From Pleurocapsa sp. PCC 7327 (GTDB lineage: Bacteria > Cyanobacteriota > Cyanobacteriia > Cyanobacteriales > Microcystaceae): a stretch of 64,000 nucleotides of DNA. Location of the stretch: NCBI RefSeq assembly GCF_000317025.1, contig NC_019689.1:3798024-3862023 (forward strand), written 5' to 3'. The notes under the pieces were generated by a model. That model did not search any database. It was not told the DNA's origin and saw only the letters and a list, made by a program, of their open reading frames with translations. A program made the translations under genes and the position numbers. How positions within the stretch are numbered: position 1 is the stretch's first letter; each line of letters opens with the position of its first letter. Below are positions 55,672 through 64,000 of this stretch, one piece after another.

Positions 55672-56388
55672 ATGAGTGTTAATTTAGCAACCATGTTGCG
55701 CGAAGGGACTAAAAAATCCCACACGATGGCAGAAAACGTTGGTTTTGTCAAGTGCTTTTTAAAAGGTGTTGTTGAAAAAAATTCATATCGCACGTTAGTG
55801 GCTAACCTCTACTTTGTCTATAGTGCGATGGAAGAGGAGATGGAGAAACTTCGCCAACACCCAATCGTCTCCAAGATTTATTTTCCGCAGTTGAATCGCA
55901 AGCACAGTTTAGAGCAAGATTTACACTACTACTACGGCTCTAACTGGCGCAACGAAATCAAGCTCTCAAAAGCAGGAGAAGCCTACGTTCAGCGCATTCG
56001 GGAAATTGCAGCCACTCAACCCGAACTCTTGGTCGCCCACTCTTACACGCGCTATTTGGGAGATTTGTCTGGCGGACAGATTCTCAAAAAAATTGCTCAA
56101 CAGGCAATGAATCTCAACGGCAGCGGTACGGCTTTCTATGAGTTTCAAGATATTCCCGACGAGAAGGCATTCAAAAATCAATATCGCCAAGCAATGAACG
56201 ATCTGAGCGTCGATGAAAAAACCGCCGAACAGATCGTTGCTGAAGCCAATGCCGCTTTTAGCATGAACATGAAGATGTTCCAAGAGCTAGAAGGCAATTT
56301 AATTATGGCGATTGGTCGCGTGCTCTACAATACTCTCACCCGCCGTCGGACTCCTGGCAGTACCGAATTGGCTACTTCTGAGTCCTAA
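55672..56388 (+). CDS. ho1: Heme oxygenase 1
   Basis: Heme oxygenase opens heme to biliverdin, the precursor of phycobilin pigments, using ferredoxin electrons. The 238-residue protein has the proximal heme ligand H17 (KKSHTMAENVGFVKCF) and the distal glycine helix YLGDLSGGQILKKIAQ. It is the standard cyanobacterial Ho1 by length and by these motifs. It is a single gene. Confidence 0.96.
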   Translation: MSVNLATMLREGTKKSHTMAENVGFVKCFLKGVVEKNSYRTLVANLYFVYSAMEEEMEKLRQHPIVSKIYFPQLNRKHSLEQDLHYYYGSNWRNEIKLSKAGEAYVQRIREIAATQPELLVAHSYTRYLGDLSGGQILKKIAQQAMNLNGSGTAFYEFQDIPDEKAFKNQYRQAMNDLSVDEKTAEQIVAEANAAFSMNMKMFQELEGNLIMAIGRVLYNTLTRRRTPGSTELATSES

Positions 56389-56444
56389 ATTTTCAGTTGC
56401 GAAAATTTAATAGATTCGGATTGTTTCAATCTTGAGTAAAATTT

Positions 56445-56508
56445 GACAATCCTGAAAGCTGGGTTGCGGTGAGTAAAATCGTTATCTAGCTGTCAGGATT
56501 GTCGGCTT
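56445..56508 (+). terminator. Terminator-like inverted repeat after ho1
   Basis: GACAATCCTGA (56445-56455) pairs with TCAGGATTGTC (56493-56503) around a 37-base loop that can partly pair through AGCT. The stretch GGCTTTTT follows. It probably ends the ho1 transcript. Confidence 0.7.
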
Positions 56509-56975
56509 TTTGAGAGGAATTTTAATTACCAGCACTAGAAAATCGCGCCATTTCTCTAAATCTGGGGGCGATCGCGCCCTTAAAATATAGACAAGTAATT
56601 AGCTGGGAGCGCGATCGCTTCTATCCAGGCTTAGTCTGGGAAAGTTTAGTCCAGGACTGTCCTGGACTAAAATGACAGCAATAGATAGATTTTAGCCGTC
56701 AGAAAAGACCATCCTAAACCTTCATATACCTTCTCTAATCCTTTCCTCTTTCCTAAATATAATTCCCCTCTAAAGTGGGTCTTAGTTCAGTGATTTCTCG
56801 GATTTTTTAGAACTCATGTATATAAAGATTTTCCAGTAAAAATACTTAAATATCGAAGAAAAATTTTGGGAACTATATAAACGAGTTCACCGAAGTTAAG
56901 CGAGAAGAAAATGTCGCTAAATGGCAAATTTGCTTACTTTTTAGATGTCCTCTTAAACAAATAGGGAAAATGTAA
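56509..56975. other. Intergenic stretch between ho1 and the interrupted gene
   Basis: About 470 bases with two HIP1 sites, a perfect 13-bp inverted repeat (56645-56671) and an AT-rich run. An open frame at 56850-56975 (KKNFGNYINEFTEVKREENV, then AKWQICLLFRCPLKQIGKM) stops at a TAA immediately before the ATG of the interrupted gene. It may be an upstream part of that gene or chance. No gene can be called. Confidence 0.4.
56645..56671. repeat. Perfect 13-bp inverted repeat downstream of ho1
   Basis: TTTAGTCCAGGAC (56645-56657) and GTCCTGGACTAAA (56659-56671) are separated by one T. A related fragment (AGTCTGGGAAAGTTTAGTCC) lies just before it. It is too tight for a normal terminator hairpin and lacks a T run, so it could be a protein binding site or a mobile repeat (MITE-like) arm. 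Confidence 0.75.
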
Positions 56976-57091
56976 ATGCTAGATAAGACAAAGATTTCTA
57001 ATTCAAATCTCGTATTTCGTAAAAAACTTGATTGGCTTTCTGATAAAAAACTATACGGACTTGATTTAAAAAAACTTGAATTGGTTCTACT

Positions 57092-58059
57092 AGATCGTAT
57101 CTCTGTACAGGACAAAAAATGAGAGTAGAGGTTGCAATAGGTGACAGAAAAAGGGTCTCATAGAAAGTTACCACACAATCGTTGAACCCCTATGAACCAA
57201 GTTAACCTACTGCGAGACAGTTTGAAACCCCTTCTCCCATGGCACGGTGCTCGACTCAATTTTCTGGCTTTGTTTTTAATTGCCCTCATCAGAGTTAAAA
57301 CAATAAATTTGGTAGAGTTAGCGGTAGGGTTTAGGAGCGAGGCGAAAACTGGTTCAAACCATCAGCGATTACAACGGTTTTTCAAAAAATTCGACCTTGA
57401 TTATTCTTTGATTGCTAAATTGATTGTTGCCTTAAGGAAAATTCCGCAGCCTTGGGTATTAAGCATTGACCGCACAGAATGGTCGTTTGGGCCAACTCGT
57501 TTTCATATCTTTAGGCTGGGAATCTTGCATCAAGGAGTAGCTGATCCGATAGTTTGGACGATGCTGTCGAAGAAAGGCAACTCTAACAGTGATGAGCGGA
57601 TGGATTTAGTCGATAAGTTTCGGGAAATATTCCCCGATGCCAAAATTGATTATCTATGTGGAGATAGAGAGTTTATCGGCCAAGAATGGTTAATTAATTA
57701 TTATCTCGGATGACTCGCCCACCACAGCTATTACTGACTATGGTAAGCGTTGGAGCGTTGAAACTTTATTTGGGATGTTGAAAACCAGAGGCTTTGGTCT
57801 CGAATCGACTCATTTGACTGACTCACAGCGTTTAAGTAAACTGTTAGCTTTGATGAGTTTGGCTTGATGTTGGGCTATTAAAACCGGAGATTGGTTATCG
57901 TCTCATCGTCCTCTCAAGGTTAAGAAACATGGACGACAGCAAGCTAGCGTTTTTCGTTATGGCTTTGATTATCTTCGCTCTATTTTCACTGATTTGGATT
58001 TGAAATCCGACGACTTTCTCTACTCTTTACAATTTTTGTCCTGTACTTAGAGATCGTAT
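57092..58059 (+). mobile_element. IS4-like insertion sequence remnant with target duplications
   Basis: Terminal inverted repeats at 57101-57118 and 58033-58050 share GTACAGGACAAAAA with two mismatches over 18 bases. Flanking 9-base copies AGATCGTAT at 57092-57100 and 58051-58059 are perfect target duplications. The element is 950 bases; autonomous relatives are longer, because the middle of the transposase is deleted. Sharp duplications indicate a fairly recent insertion followed by decay. Confidence 0.9.
57192..58050 (+). pseudogene. IS4-family transposase, internally deleted
   Basis: The N-terminus (MNQVNLLRDSLKPLLPWHGA, then SNHQRLQRFFKKFDLDYSLI) and the first Asp region (QPWVLSIDRTEWSFG) and second Asp (DYLCGDREFIGQEWLINYYL) are IS4-like. 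At 57713 the frame jumps to DDSPTTAITDYGKRWSVETL, then FGMLKTRGFGLESTHLTDSQ, the Glu region; a block between the second Asp and the C-terminal region is missing. A TGA at 57865-57867 interrupts the last part, which runs to the TAG at 58048-58050. Three lesions (deletion, frameshift, stop) show that it is dead. Confidence 0.9.
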
Positions 58060-58221
58060 AGAAACTAGAGATAAGACTGAGTATCAGTATCTAATGATGT
58101 TGTTAGAAAATAAAGCTCCTAAATATACTGTTTATTCAGAAAAAGTAGAGCGCGAAAAACGATTGGGAGAGCAGATTGGTGGGATACCTCTAGGGTATAA
58201 GTTAGAAAGGATAAAACAATA

Positions 58222-58965
58222 TAGCATTTCCCGATCTGGTGAGGTACAATGCAGAGAGCGAGCGCATGACTCGAAGTCAACTAAAAATGAAAGCCTATTC
58301 TCTTGACCTAAGACCAAAAATTATTGATGTTTATCATCAAGGCAATATATCTCAACGTCAATTAGCTAAACAATTCGGTGTTGCCTTAAGTTCGATCGAA
58401 AAATTACTCAAACAAGATCGACAAACCGGACAGATTGCTCCTAAAGTAAGAATCAAACAAACACCGACTAAACTTAACCCTGAACAATTAAAGGTTCTCC
58501 AAGAGTTAGTTAACAGTAATAAAGATGCTACTTTAGAAGAACTTCGTCATCAGTTAGCAGCCACTACGGGAGTGGGAATTAGTCGTTCAACAGTAGACCG
58601 GCTGTTGAGTCGGATGAATTTAACTCTAAAAAAAACACTACACGCTCCAGAAAAAGGCACAGAAAAAGTACAAAAGCAACGATTAGAGTTTTGGAAATTG
58701 CTCGATTCATAAAGGAGAGAAAATTAGAGCTTTAATTGAAGAAGCTGGGGCTAATTTACTTGATTTTCCTACTTACTCTCCTGATTTTAATCCGATTGAA
58801 AATTGTTGGCCAAAACTCAAAAGCATTTTCCGATCTCTTGATGCGAGAACTTATCCTGATTTAGCTCATGCCATTGAATTGGCTTTCAATCAAATCTCTC
58901 TTAATGATATTCGTAACTGGTTTGTTCATTGTTGTTAGTGTACCTTGCTAGACTGAAAAATGCTA
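58222..58965 (+). mobile_element. IS630-like insertion sequence remnant
   Basis: The ends begin TAGCATTT and share AGGTACA further in (about 30 bases, imperfect), flanked by TA duplications at 58220-58221 and 58966-58967, which is the IS630/Tc1 pattern. Length is 744 bases, well short of an intact IS630 element of about 1.1 kb. It inserted in the same gene as the IS4-like remnant. Confidence 0.87.
58287..58938 (+). pseudogene. IS630-family transposase, internally deleted
   Basis: The N-terminal part (MKAYSLDLRPKIIDVYHQGN, then ISQRQLAKQFGVALSSIEKL) is the winged-helix DNA-binding region of IS630 transposases, ending near FWKLLDS at 58712. The C-terminal part (AGANLLDFPTYSPDFNPIEN, then CWPKLKSIFRSLDARTYPDL) is the last DDE segment, running to a TAG at 58936-58938. 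The two catalytic Asp residues in between are deleted, so the protein is dead. The start ATG at 58287 is preferred to the upstream one, because family members begin there. Confidence 0.88.
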
Positions 58966-59028
58966 TATCAAAGTTTACGTACCTTAAAACAAATCGCTGA
59001 TTATATAAGCAATGCCATTTCATATTAA

Positions 59029-59711
59029 ATCTGCTAGTTGAGCGACAAAACTCAAATCGCCCTCACCCCAACCCCTCTCCCCGAGCGGGAGAGGGGCTTT
59101 CCACTTAAGACTTTGGTCTAATACCAATTTGAAATAAGAAGGCGACAGATGAATTTACAGAATTCAATCGTAGAAAGGGTTTCCCAATCCAAAATCCGCC
59201 GTTCTCCCGGAAGCGGTTCCGGGAGCGTGCGGCGGCTTCGCCAAAATCCAAAATCCAAAATGGTATAAAGTCCCTTCGCCCCTTGTGGGAGAAGGAATTT
59301 AGGGATGAGGGGACAAAGATTTGTCAGTCAACCAGTTAAATCCGTCTAATTAGCCATAATAATTAGCCATCATAGGTAGTGCGAAAGATCCTTCGCTTAC
59401 ACTCAGGATGCTTCGCGTCTTGCTCGTAAGCGGGACGTATATCCTAACGGATACGCTACGCTTTCCGCACTACTTGTTATTGTGGTTGTTCAACCGGATT
59501 GGATATCAGGTAAATAAACCGTCCCATTCTTACCACATCTTCTTAGCCGTAGCCGGAGATTCAAGCAAGGCGGCTTGTATTGAGGTTTGACCAGTGCTAG
59601 GGACAAGTTTCGGTCATCGAGAAAAAGCATTTACCGATCGGAACAGTGATACTAGGAGGCGCTCGAAAATGCTCTTATCATGGCTTTTAAAAGGGTCGTC
59701 GAGCTAAAGCT
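59029..59711. other. Intergenic filler with repeats
   Basis: About 680 bases without a supportable gene. It holds a copy of a common cyanobacterial filler (CTCACCCCAACCCCTCTCCC), a perfect 9-bp hairpin CTCCCGGAA-GCGG-TTCCGGGAG near 59204, repeats of AATCCAAAAT, and a second filler block (CGCTTACACTCAGGATGCTT). The promoter of the next gene must lie near 59640-59710. Confidence 0.6.
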
Positions 59712-60665
59712 ATGAAACAAAAAAACGAAACAGCAGTTTTAATCTTATCTTTGTTGATTACAGTCGGAATCTTAGGCGGCGGCTACTGGTGGTTTAGCCG
59801 TCAATCTGGCATGGATTTGAGCAAATTAATCCCAGGAGAGGGAAACCCCTCTCCAACGCCGAACGAAACCGTCAGTTCCCCAGAGAAATTACCCGCTCCA
59901 ACTTCTCCGACTGCTTCCACTACCTTTTCGGCTCCAGTAACGGTTCCTAGGGGGACAACGGTCAGAATTGACGGTTCTACTAGCATGGTGCAAATTAACC
60001 AAGCGCTCAGAAATAGTTTTGAGTTGAGATTTCCAGGGACGAACGTGGATGCTACTGCCGATGGGTCGGATAATGGCATTCAGGATCTTCTAGCGGGGAA
60101 TGTGGATCTGGCTGCGGTTTCTCGTCCTCTGACTTCCCAAGAACAAGCTCAAGGTTTAGTTGCCATTCCGGTTGCTAAAGACGCGATCGCGATCGTCGTC
60201 GGTATTAATAATCCTTTTCGCAGAGGTTTGAAGAAAAATCAAGTCGTCGAGATTTTTCAAGGAAAACTTACCGACTGGTCGGAAATAGGAGGACAACCGG
60301 GTACGATTCGGGTTATTAACCGACCTCGCGTCAGCGGAACTCGCCAAGTCTTTCAAGAATTATTTCTCGAAGGCGAGAATTTTGGCAATACATCCAACAT
60401 TACTGAAATGCAGCGAGATGCAACGACTCCCATCTTGCGAGCATTAGGAAGAGATGGCATCAGTTATGCCACCTCCGCTCAGGTAGCCGATCAACAAACC
60501 GTGCGCACGGTTTCTGTGGATGGTTTAGATCCAGAAGCCGCCAATTATCCCTATCATCGGACGCTCTATTACGTTTACAAAAATCCAGCCAATGCAGCCG
60601 TTAAAGCCTTTCTCGGTTATGCGACTTCGCCCCTGGGGCAAGAGGTTATTTCTACGGCTAAATAA
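59712..60665 (+). CDS. Membrane-anchored PstS-like phosphate-binding domain protein
   Basis: A 317-residue protein. One membrane helix (about 8-27: VLILSLLITVGILGGGYWWF) is followed by a Pro/Thr/Ser-rich linker (about 40-75) and a periplasmic binding domain of the PstS type (about 80-317: VRIDGSTSMVQINQALRNSF, then GSDNGIQDLLAGNVDLAAVS). Such domains bind phosphate or related anions. No pst transporter genes are adjacent. The anchored form suggests a sensor or orphan scavenger rather than a standard transport subunit. Confidence 0.85.
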   Translation: MKQKNETAVLILSLLITVGILGGGYWWFSRQSGMDLSKLIPGEGNPSPTPNETVSSPEKLPAPTSPTASTTFSAPVTVPRGTTVRIDGSTSMVQINQALRNSFELRFPGTNVDATADGSDNGIQDLLAGNVDLAAVSRPLTSQEQAQGLVAIPVAKDAIAIVVGINNPFRRGLKKNQVVEIFQGKLTDWSEIGGQPGTIRVINRPRVSGTRQVFQELFLEGENFGNTSNITEMQRDATTPILRALGRDGISYATSAQVADQQTVRTVSVDGLDPEAANYPYHRTLYYVYKNPANAAVKAFLGYATSPLGQEVISTAK

Positions 60666-60732
60666 GCCTATACCCAATCGAGGACGCTAATCTAGAACTA
60701 TCAATCGCGATGCGGAACTCAATAAATCGAGA

Positions 60733-62142
60733 ATGGCTTCGGAAAAGTTTCGCCATCAGCTGCGCCAAGAAGCAGATCGATGGCAAGCAGAGGGATTAAT
60801 CGATGAGACATTGTATGCAGAACTAGCTCGTCGCTATCAATTTGATGACCTGGCTATCTCTGAGCGCAACCGTTTTGTTGCTATCTTAATCGGACTGGGA
60901 AGCATCCTTTTAGGGCTAGCTACCATTACTTTTGTTGCCGCTAACTGGCAAATTTGGTCGAAAGAACTCAGGGTAGCGTCTTCGGTCGCTTTGTTTGTTG
61001 GCGTTAATGCAGTCGGATTTTACCTGTGGCAGCATCCGGTCGAACGATGGCAAGCTCGTCTCGGTAGAGGATTGCTGCTGCTAGGAGCATTAATTTTTGG
61101 GGCAAATCTCGCGCTAATGTCTCAAATCTTTCACCGAAGCGGCTCGCTCTATCACCTGTTTCTAGTTTGGAGTTTGGGAGTCCTGGCGATGGCTTATAGC
61201 CTGCGCTTGACTTTTTTGGGGGTGCTCGCCATACTTCTGGCGAGCATTGGCTATGTTGCGGGGATTATCACTTTATTTATGCCGGGGGAGGTTTCTGAAT
61301 TTCGGATCGCGATCGAACATATGCCGCTCTTGGTAAGCTTGCTGGGAATTCCTTTGGCTTATTGGTGTCGTTCTCGTTGGCTTTTTGGTTTGGGATCTGT
61401 CTTGGTTATTTTTTCCCTAGAAGCCAATGTAATCATTTTTCTGGCAAATTTTATCAATTTCTCCCCAGGAACTAGGGGAATGATGGGCGCGATCGCCTGT
61501 TCGCTTCCGCCCGCGCTACTATGGGCGTATCGCGATTCTCTCTGGAACGTCTCTGTGGAGAAACTTTCCTTCGATGCGATCGCGCGCAATCTGGCACTAT
61601 TTTTTATTAGCGTTCTGTTTTATCTTTTTTCATTTAACGGGATCTGGAGACCTTTTTCCTATCGCACGGGTTCGGAGATCGCGTGGCACGATTGGGTTAA
61701 ACTGCTGGATCTCTTGCTGTTGGGCGGTTTGACCGTTTGGGCTTGGTGGCGACTGGGATATGGGACAGGCGCTGGGTGGCGGCTAGAAGGTAAGAACGCG
61801 ATAGTTGGGGCGGCGATCTTAGTAAGTGCGACAATGGTTTGGTGGCATTTGAGCGTAGGCGCATTGGGCGCGATCGCAACGTTAATTTTCAATGCCCTTT
61901 TATTTCTCTTTGCGGTTGGGTTTATCCGCAAAGGGCTAGCAACTGGAAATCGTCTCAGTTTCTGGGGAGGCATTCTTTTAACGGTGTTACAGATTGTCTC
62001 GCGGATGCTCGAATATGAAACTGACTTGCTGGCTAAGGCGATCGTTTTATTGCTCTGCGGTCTTGGCATAATCGCGGCTGGATTGGGGTTTGAGAGATAT
62101 TTACAGACTTTGAAGGCGTTGCGAGCGACAAATGATGAATAA
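60733..62142 (+). CDS. DUF2157 polytopic membrane protein
   Basis: A 469-residue protein. The N-terminal 60 residues (FRHQLRQEADRWQAEGLIDE, then TLYAELARRYQFDDLAISER) are soluble and match DUF2157; about twelve hydrophobic helices follow. The function is unknown. The gene overlaps the next gene by 11 bases, so they are translationally coupled; the two families (DUF2157 and GDYXXLXY) are often neighbours or fused. Confidence 0.88.
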   Translation: MASEKFRHQLRQEADRWQAEGLIDETLYAELARRYQFDDLAISERNRFVAILIGLGSILLGLATITFVAANWQIWSKELRVASSVALFVGVNAVGFYLWQHPVERWQARLGRGLLLLGALIFGANLALMSQIFHRSGSLYHLFLVWSLGVLAMAYSLRLTFLGVLAILLASIGYVAGIITLFMPGEVSEFRIAIEHMPLLVSLLGIPLAYWCRSRWLFGLGSVLVIFSLEANVIIFLANFINFSPGTRGMMGAIACSLPPALLWAYRDSLWNVSVEKLSFDAIARNLALFFISVLFYLFSFNGIWRPFSYRTGSEIAWHDWVKLLDLLLLGGLTVWAWWRLGYGTGAGWRLEGKNAIVGAAILVSATMVWWHLSVGALGAIATLIFNALLFLFAVGFIRKGLATGNRLSFWGGILLTVLQIVSRMLEYETDLLAKAIVLLLCGLGIIAAGLGFERYLQTLKALRATNDE

Positions 62143-62749
62143 AATTTCCAGTTGGCGGTTTTGGGTTCCCCTGCTTTTCCAATCGGCACTGATTTTAGTC
62201 GTGCCCGCTCAAGCGATTTATACCCATTTTTCCGGCAAAACTATCGTGCTTCAAACGCTTCCCGTAGATCCTTACGATCTGTTGCGCGGTCGTTCGCTCA
62301 GGCTTAGATACAATATATCTAGGGTCGATGCTCTCGAACGCCTGCCGGGTTGGGAAACGATAGTCCAATCCAATCGGGGGGAAAAGCAGACCGCTTTTCG
62401 AACTGGAACGCGATTCTATGTCATTCTCCAAGCCCCCGCTAAAGCAGCAGAACCAGGACAGCCTCCCCGTGCGTGGAAACCCGTAGCCGTCAGCCACGAT
62501 CGCCCTTCAGATTTACTGAGCGATCGCGTTGCCTTAGAGGGAAAACAGTCTATTTATCCCTGGATTGATTATGGTCTAGAAACTTATTATTTTCCTCAAG
62601 AACAAGGCGACGAAATTAAGGCTCGTATCGGTCAAACACTAGGAAATTCAAACAGAGAACGTCCTTTCGCAGTCGAAGTTAAAGTCGATAGTCAGGGTCA
62701 TGCCATTCCTCTGAGCCTTTGGATAGGCAATAACAATTATCGTTTTTAA
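62132..62749 (+). CDS. GDYXXLXY-domain membrane-anchored protein
   Basis: A 205-residue protein with an N-terminal membrane helix (WVPLLFQSALILVVPAQAIY) and the family motif in a slightly changed form (PVDPYDLLRGRSLRLRYN instead of GDYxxLxY). The rest is a beta-rich outer domain (ERPFAVEVKVDSQGHAIPLS). It overlaps the DUF2157 gene and probably acts with it in the membrane. The role is unknown. Confidence 0.85.
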   Translation: MMNKISSWRFWVPLLFQSALILVVPAQAIYTHFSGKTIVLQTLPVDPYDLLRGRSLRLRYNISRVDALERLPGWETIVQSNRGEKQTAFRTGTRFYVILQAPAKAAEPGQPPRAWKPVAVSHDRPSDLLSDRVALEGKQSIYPWIDYGLETYYFPQEQGDEIKARIGQTLGNSNRERPFAVEVKVDSQGHAIPLSLWIGNNNYRF

Positions 62750-62856
62750 TTGAGGAGTAGTAAGTAGTTAGTGGTTAGTGGTTAGTTTTCTCCCTTGTCT
62801 CCGGAGTCTCCCCACCCTTCCCACACTCCCTGTTCCCCAAGTCTTTCTCTCTCTAA

Positions 62857-63147
62857 CTAAAGCTCCGCGCGTACCGTAAACTCATAATCTCCCCCTGGTT
62901 CTAATTGATAATCCCAGCGTTCTAAAAAACGTCCCAGAGGTTCAACGATTAAGGCACGCCCTAACGACGGTTGTATTGATAAATGTCCCCGCCGAAAATT
63001 CCATTGAAACTGCCACTCATAGGCGGCTGCTCTGACTTCTCCTTCGAGCTTACCCTGTTGCCAGGACTGGTTAGTAATGCGAACGTAGGCAATAGTTTCT
63101 GGCAAATTTCTAGAACTCACGGATGTCTGACTACTTGACTGCTTCAA
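62857..63147 (-). CDS. Small conserved cyanobacterial protein (DUF3146-like)
   Basis: A 96-residue protein (ETIAYVRITNQSWQQGKLEG, then EVRAAAYEWQFQWNFRRGHL, then SIQPSLGRALIVEPLGRFLE) that looks beta-rich and soluble. It resembles the cyanobacterial DUF3146 family from memory, which could not be checked. No function is known. It is convergent with the GDYXXLXY gene and divergent from the GTPase. Confidence 0.6.
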   Translation of the reverse strand: MKQSSSQTSVSSRNLPETIAYVRITNQSWQQGKLEGEVRAAAYEWQFQWNFRRGHLSIQPSLGRALIVEPLGRFLERWDYQLEPGGDYEFTVRAEL

Positions 63148-63196
63148 AAGATTAAAATAACAAATCAGTTCCCAATTGTCAGTTCGCTAATAACTG

Positions 63197-64000
63197 ATGT
63201 CTAATCTATCTTTCGATACAAATTGGAATTCAGAAGATTTGGATAGTGCCATTCTGAGCTTTGAAGCCATTCAGGAGGAACTCAACTATAAACAAGCTCA
63301 AAGTTCTCTAAGAGACTTAGTTAACAAAATCGATCTAACGGCTCAAGAAAAAATCGGCTTAGAGACAGAGATCGATCGCCTTGCCGATATGCTAGAAAAG
63401 CTGGAAGCTTCTGTCGTACAGATTGCTGCTTTTGGCATTGTAGGACGGGGAAAATCTTCGGTTCTCAATGCACTTCTAGGACAAGATATCTTTCAAGCAG
63501 GTCCGCTACACGGAGTAACTCGCACGATAGAGAGTGCGAATTGGCAACTTACCCAGGAAAGTCTCGGCGACAATCTATCTGAAATCCAGCGTCTTGCTTT
63601 ACCGGGTTTGGGCAATTCCCAAATTCAGCTCATCGATACTCCTGGACTCGATGAAGTCAATGGAGAAACCCGTGAAATCATGGCGCGTCGAATTGCCAAG
63701 CAGGTAGACCTAATTTTATTCGTCGTTTCTGGCGATATCACCAAGGTCGAATTTGAGGCGCTTTCTCAGTTGCGAGAAGTCGGAAAACCGATGATACTGA
63801 TCTTCAATAAAATCGACCAGTATCCCGAAGCCGATCGCTTGGCAATTTACCGCAAAATTCGCGACGAACGGGTAAAGCAGTTACTTTCTCCTAACGAAAT
63901 TGTCATGGTAGCTGCTTCGCCATTGGTAGCAGAGGCAGTGCGAGACAAACATGGCAAGCTGAAGATGCAGCGCCGTCGCGGAAAACCTCAAATCGAAGAA
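63197..64000 (+). CDS. Era/dynamin-like GTPase, truncated by the window end
   Basis: The first 268 residues of a P-loop GTPase: G1 GIVGRGKSSVLNALLG, G3 DTPGLDEVNGE and G4 FNKIDQYP are all visible. The N-terminal 65 residues form a coiled helix (SLRDLVNKIDLTAQEKIGLE). The frame continues past 64000, probably into a DUF697 membrane region as in related cyanobacterial GTPases, but that is not in view. The ATG is at 63197. Confidence 0.85.
   Translation, partial: MSNLSFDTNWNSEDLDSAILSFEAIQEELNYKQAQSSLRDLVNKIDLTAQEKIGLETEIDRLADMLEKLEASVVQIAAFGIVGRGKSSVLNALLGQDIFQAGPLHGVTRTIESANWQLTQESLGDNLSEIQRLALPGLGNSQIQLIDTPGLDEVNGETREIMARRIAKQVDLILFVVSGDITKVEFEALSQLREVGKPMILIFNKIDQYPEADRLAIYRKIRDERVKQLLSPNEIVMVAASPLVAEAVRDKHGKLKMQRRRGKPQIEE

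Larger units (their letters stand above)
56976..59028 (+). pseudogene. Small gene interrupted by two insertion sequences
   Basis: From the ATG at 56976, removing the IS4-like element (57101-58050) with one 9-bp target copy (58051-58059), and the IS630-like element (58222-58965) with one TA (58966-58967), leaves 348 bases in one frame: 115 codons plus a TAA at 59026-59028. The protein would read MLDKTKISNSNLVFRKKLDW, then LSDKKLYGLDLKKLELVLLD, then RIETRDKTEYQYLMMLLENK, with KQIADYISNAISY at its end. It is charged and helical, with no family recognised. The exact 3-fold length after in-silico removal supports a real pre-insertion gene. Confidence 0.8.

Noticed and set aside
59029-59700. A possible small gene or tRNA in the filler before the PstS-like gene
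   Set aside because: Only repeated cyanobacterial filler and a small hairpin are visible; no cloverleaf, start site or conserved frame was found.
1-64000. tRNA, rRNA, tmRNA or RNase P RNA genes
   Set aside because: Reading both strands for the common T-arm and anticodon patterns gave no convincing candidate; a covariance-model scan was not possible here.

Overview
The window is a cyanobacterial chromosome segment. The octamer GCGATCGC (HIP1) recurs in nearly every gene, and the gene set is cyanobacterial: psbM, psb34, a CyanoP lipoprotein, ndhM, heme oxygenase 1, the response regulator rpaA, several group 2 sigma factors and many cyanobacteria-restricted families (DUF1822, DUF5132, HMA2). 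The gene content cannot fix the genus. A unicellular, colonial or baeocyte-forming strain with a repeat- and IS-rich genome is a guess, not a result.

Layout. 1-8.2 kb: a type I-D CRISPR-Cas locus on the + strand, entered at the last codons of a probable cas10d and followed by csc2, csc1, the cas3' helicase, cas6, cas4, cas1, cas2 and a short CRISPR array. The array is damaged at both ends, lacks a recognisable leader, contains a 40-bp internal duplication, and stops in a half repeat fused to a decayed coiled-coil gene. 8.5-10 kb: an IS200/IS605-type element carrying only tnpB. Its N-terminus is broken by a 70-bp partial duplication, and it cuts off a short upstream reading frame. 10-13 kb: an HMA2-type membrane protein, a DUF5132 protein, a ribbon-helix-helix protein and a dead IS1595-family element with terminal repeats and a near-perfect 8-bp target duplication. 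13-31.5 kb: mostly housekeeping and photosynthesis genes (sigma factor, psb34, TPR protein, CyanoP, maf, aldehyde dehydrogenase, DUF58 protein, hybrid cluster protein, acyltransferase, methyltransferase, ppa, a divergent CoaBC, ndhM, ferredoxin, psbM). Set among them is a MazEF-like toxin-antitoxin pair whose toxin carries a frameshift.

31.5-45 kb: a universal stress protein; a large LamG/cadherin-like/glycoside-hydrolase-like protein followed by a Wzc-like exopolysaccharide protein whose Walker A lysine is replaced; a CobA-HemD fusion; an extended PIN-domain toxin with a helix-turn-helix partner; a sugar-cation symporter; and a pentapeptide-repeat protein. 45-56.4 kb: priA, a SigC-like sigma factor, an acetyltransferase fragment, an unusual large sigma-like protein paired with a DUF1822 protein, rpaA, an alpha/beta hydrolase, an FKBP isomerase and ho1. 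56.4-59.7 kb: an IS graveyard. An IS4-like and an IS630-like remnant sit inside one small gene, and removing both with their target duplications restores a continuous 115-codon frame. 59.7-64 kb: a PstS-like anchored binding protein, a DUF2157/GDYXXLXY pair, a small conserved protein and the start of a GTPase.

The CRISPR-Cas operon looks complete for interference and adaptation, but the attached array looks like a fossil. Three to four mobile elements, all with visible inactivating lesions, cluster around the CRISPR end and at 57-59 kb. I see no clearly new system. The best candidates for a second look are the extended PIN/HTH pair, the tnpB end abutting the CRISPR array, the sigma/DUF1822 pair and the reconstructed interrupted gene.
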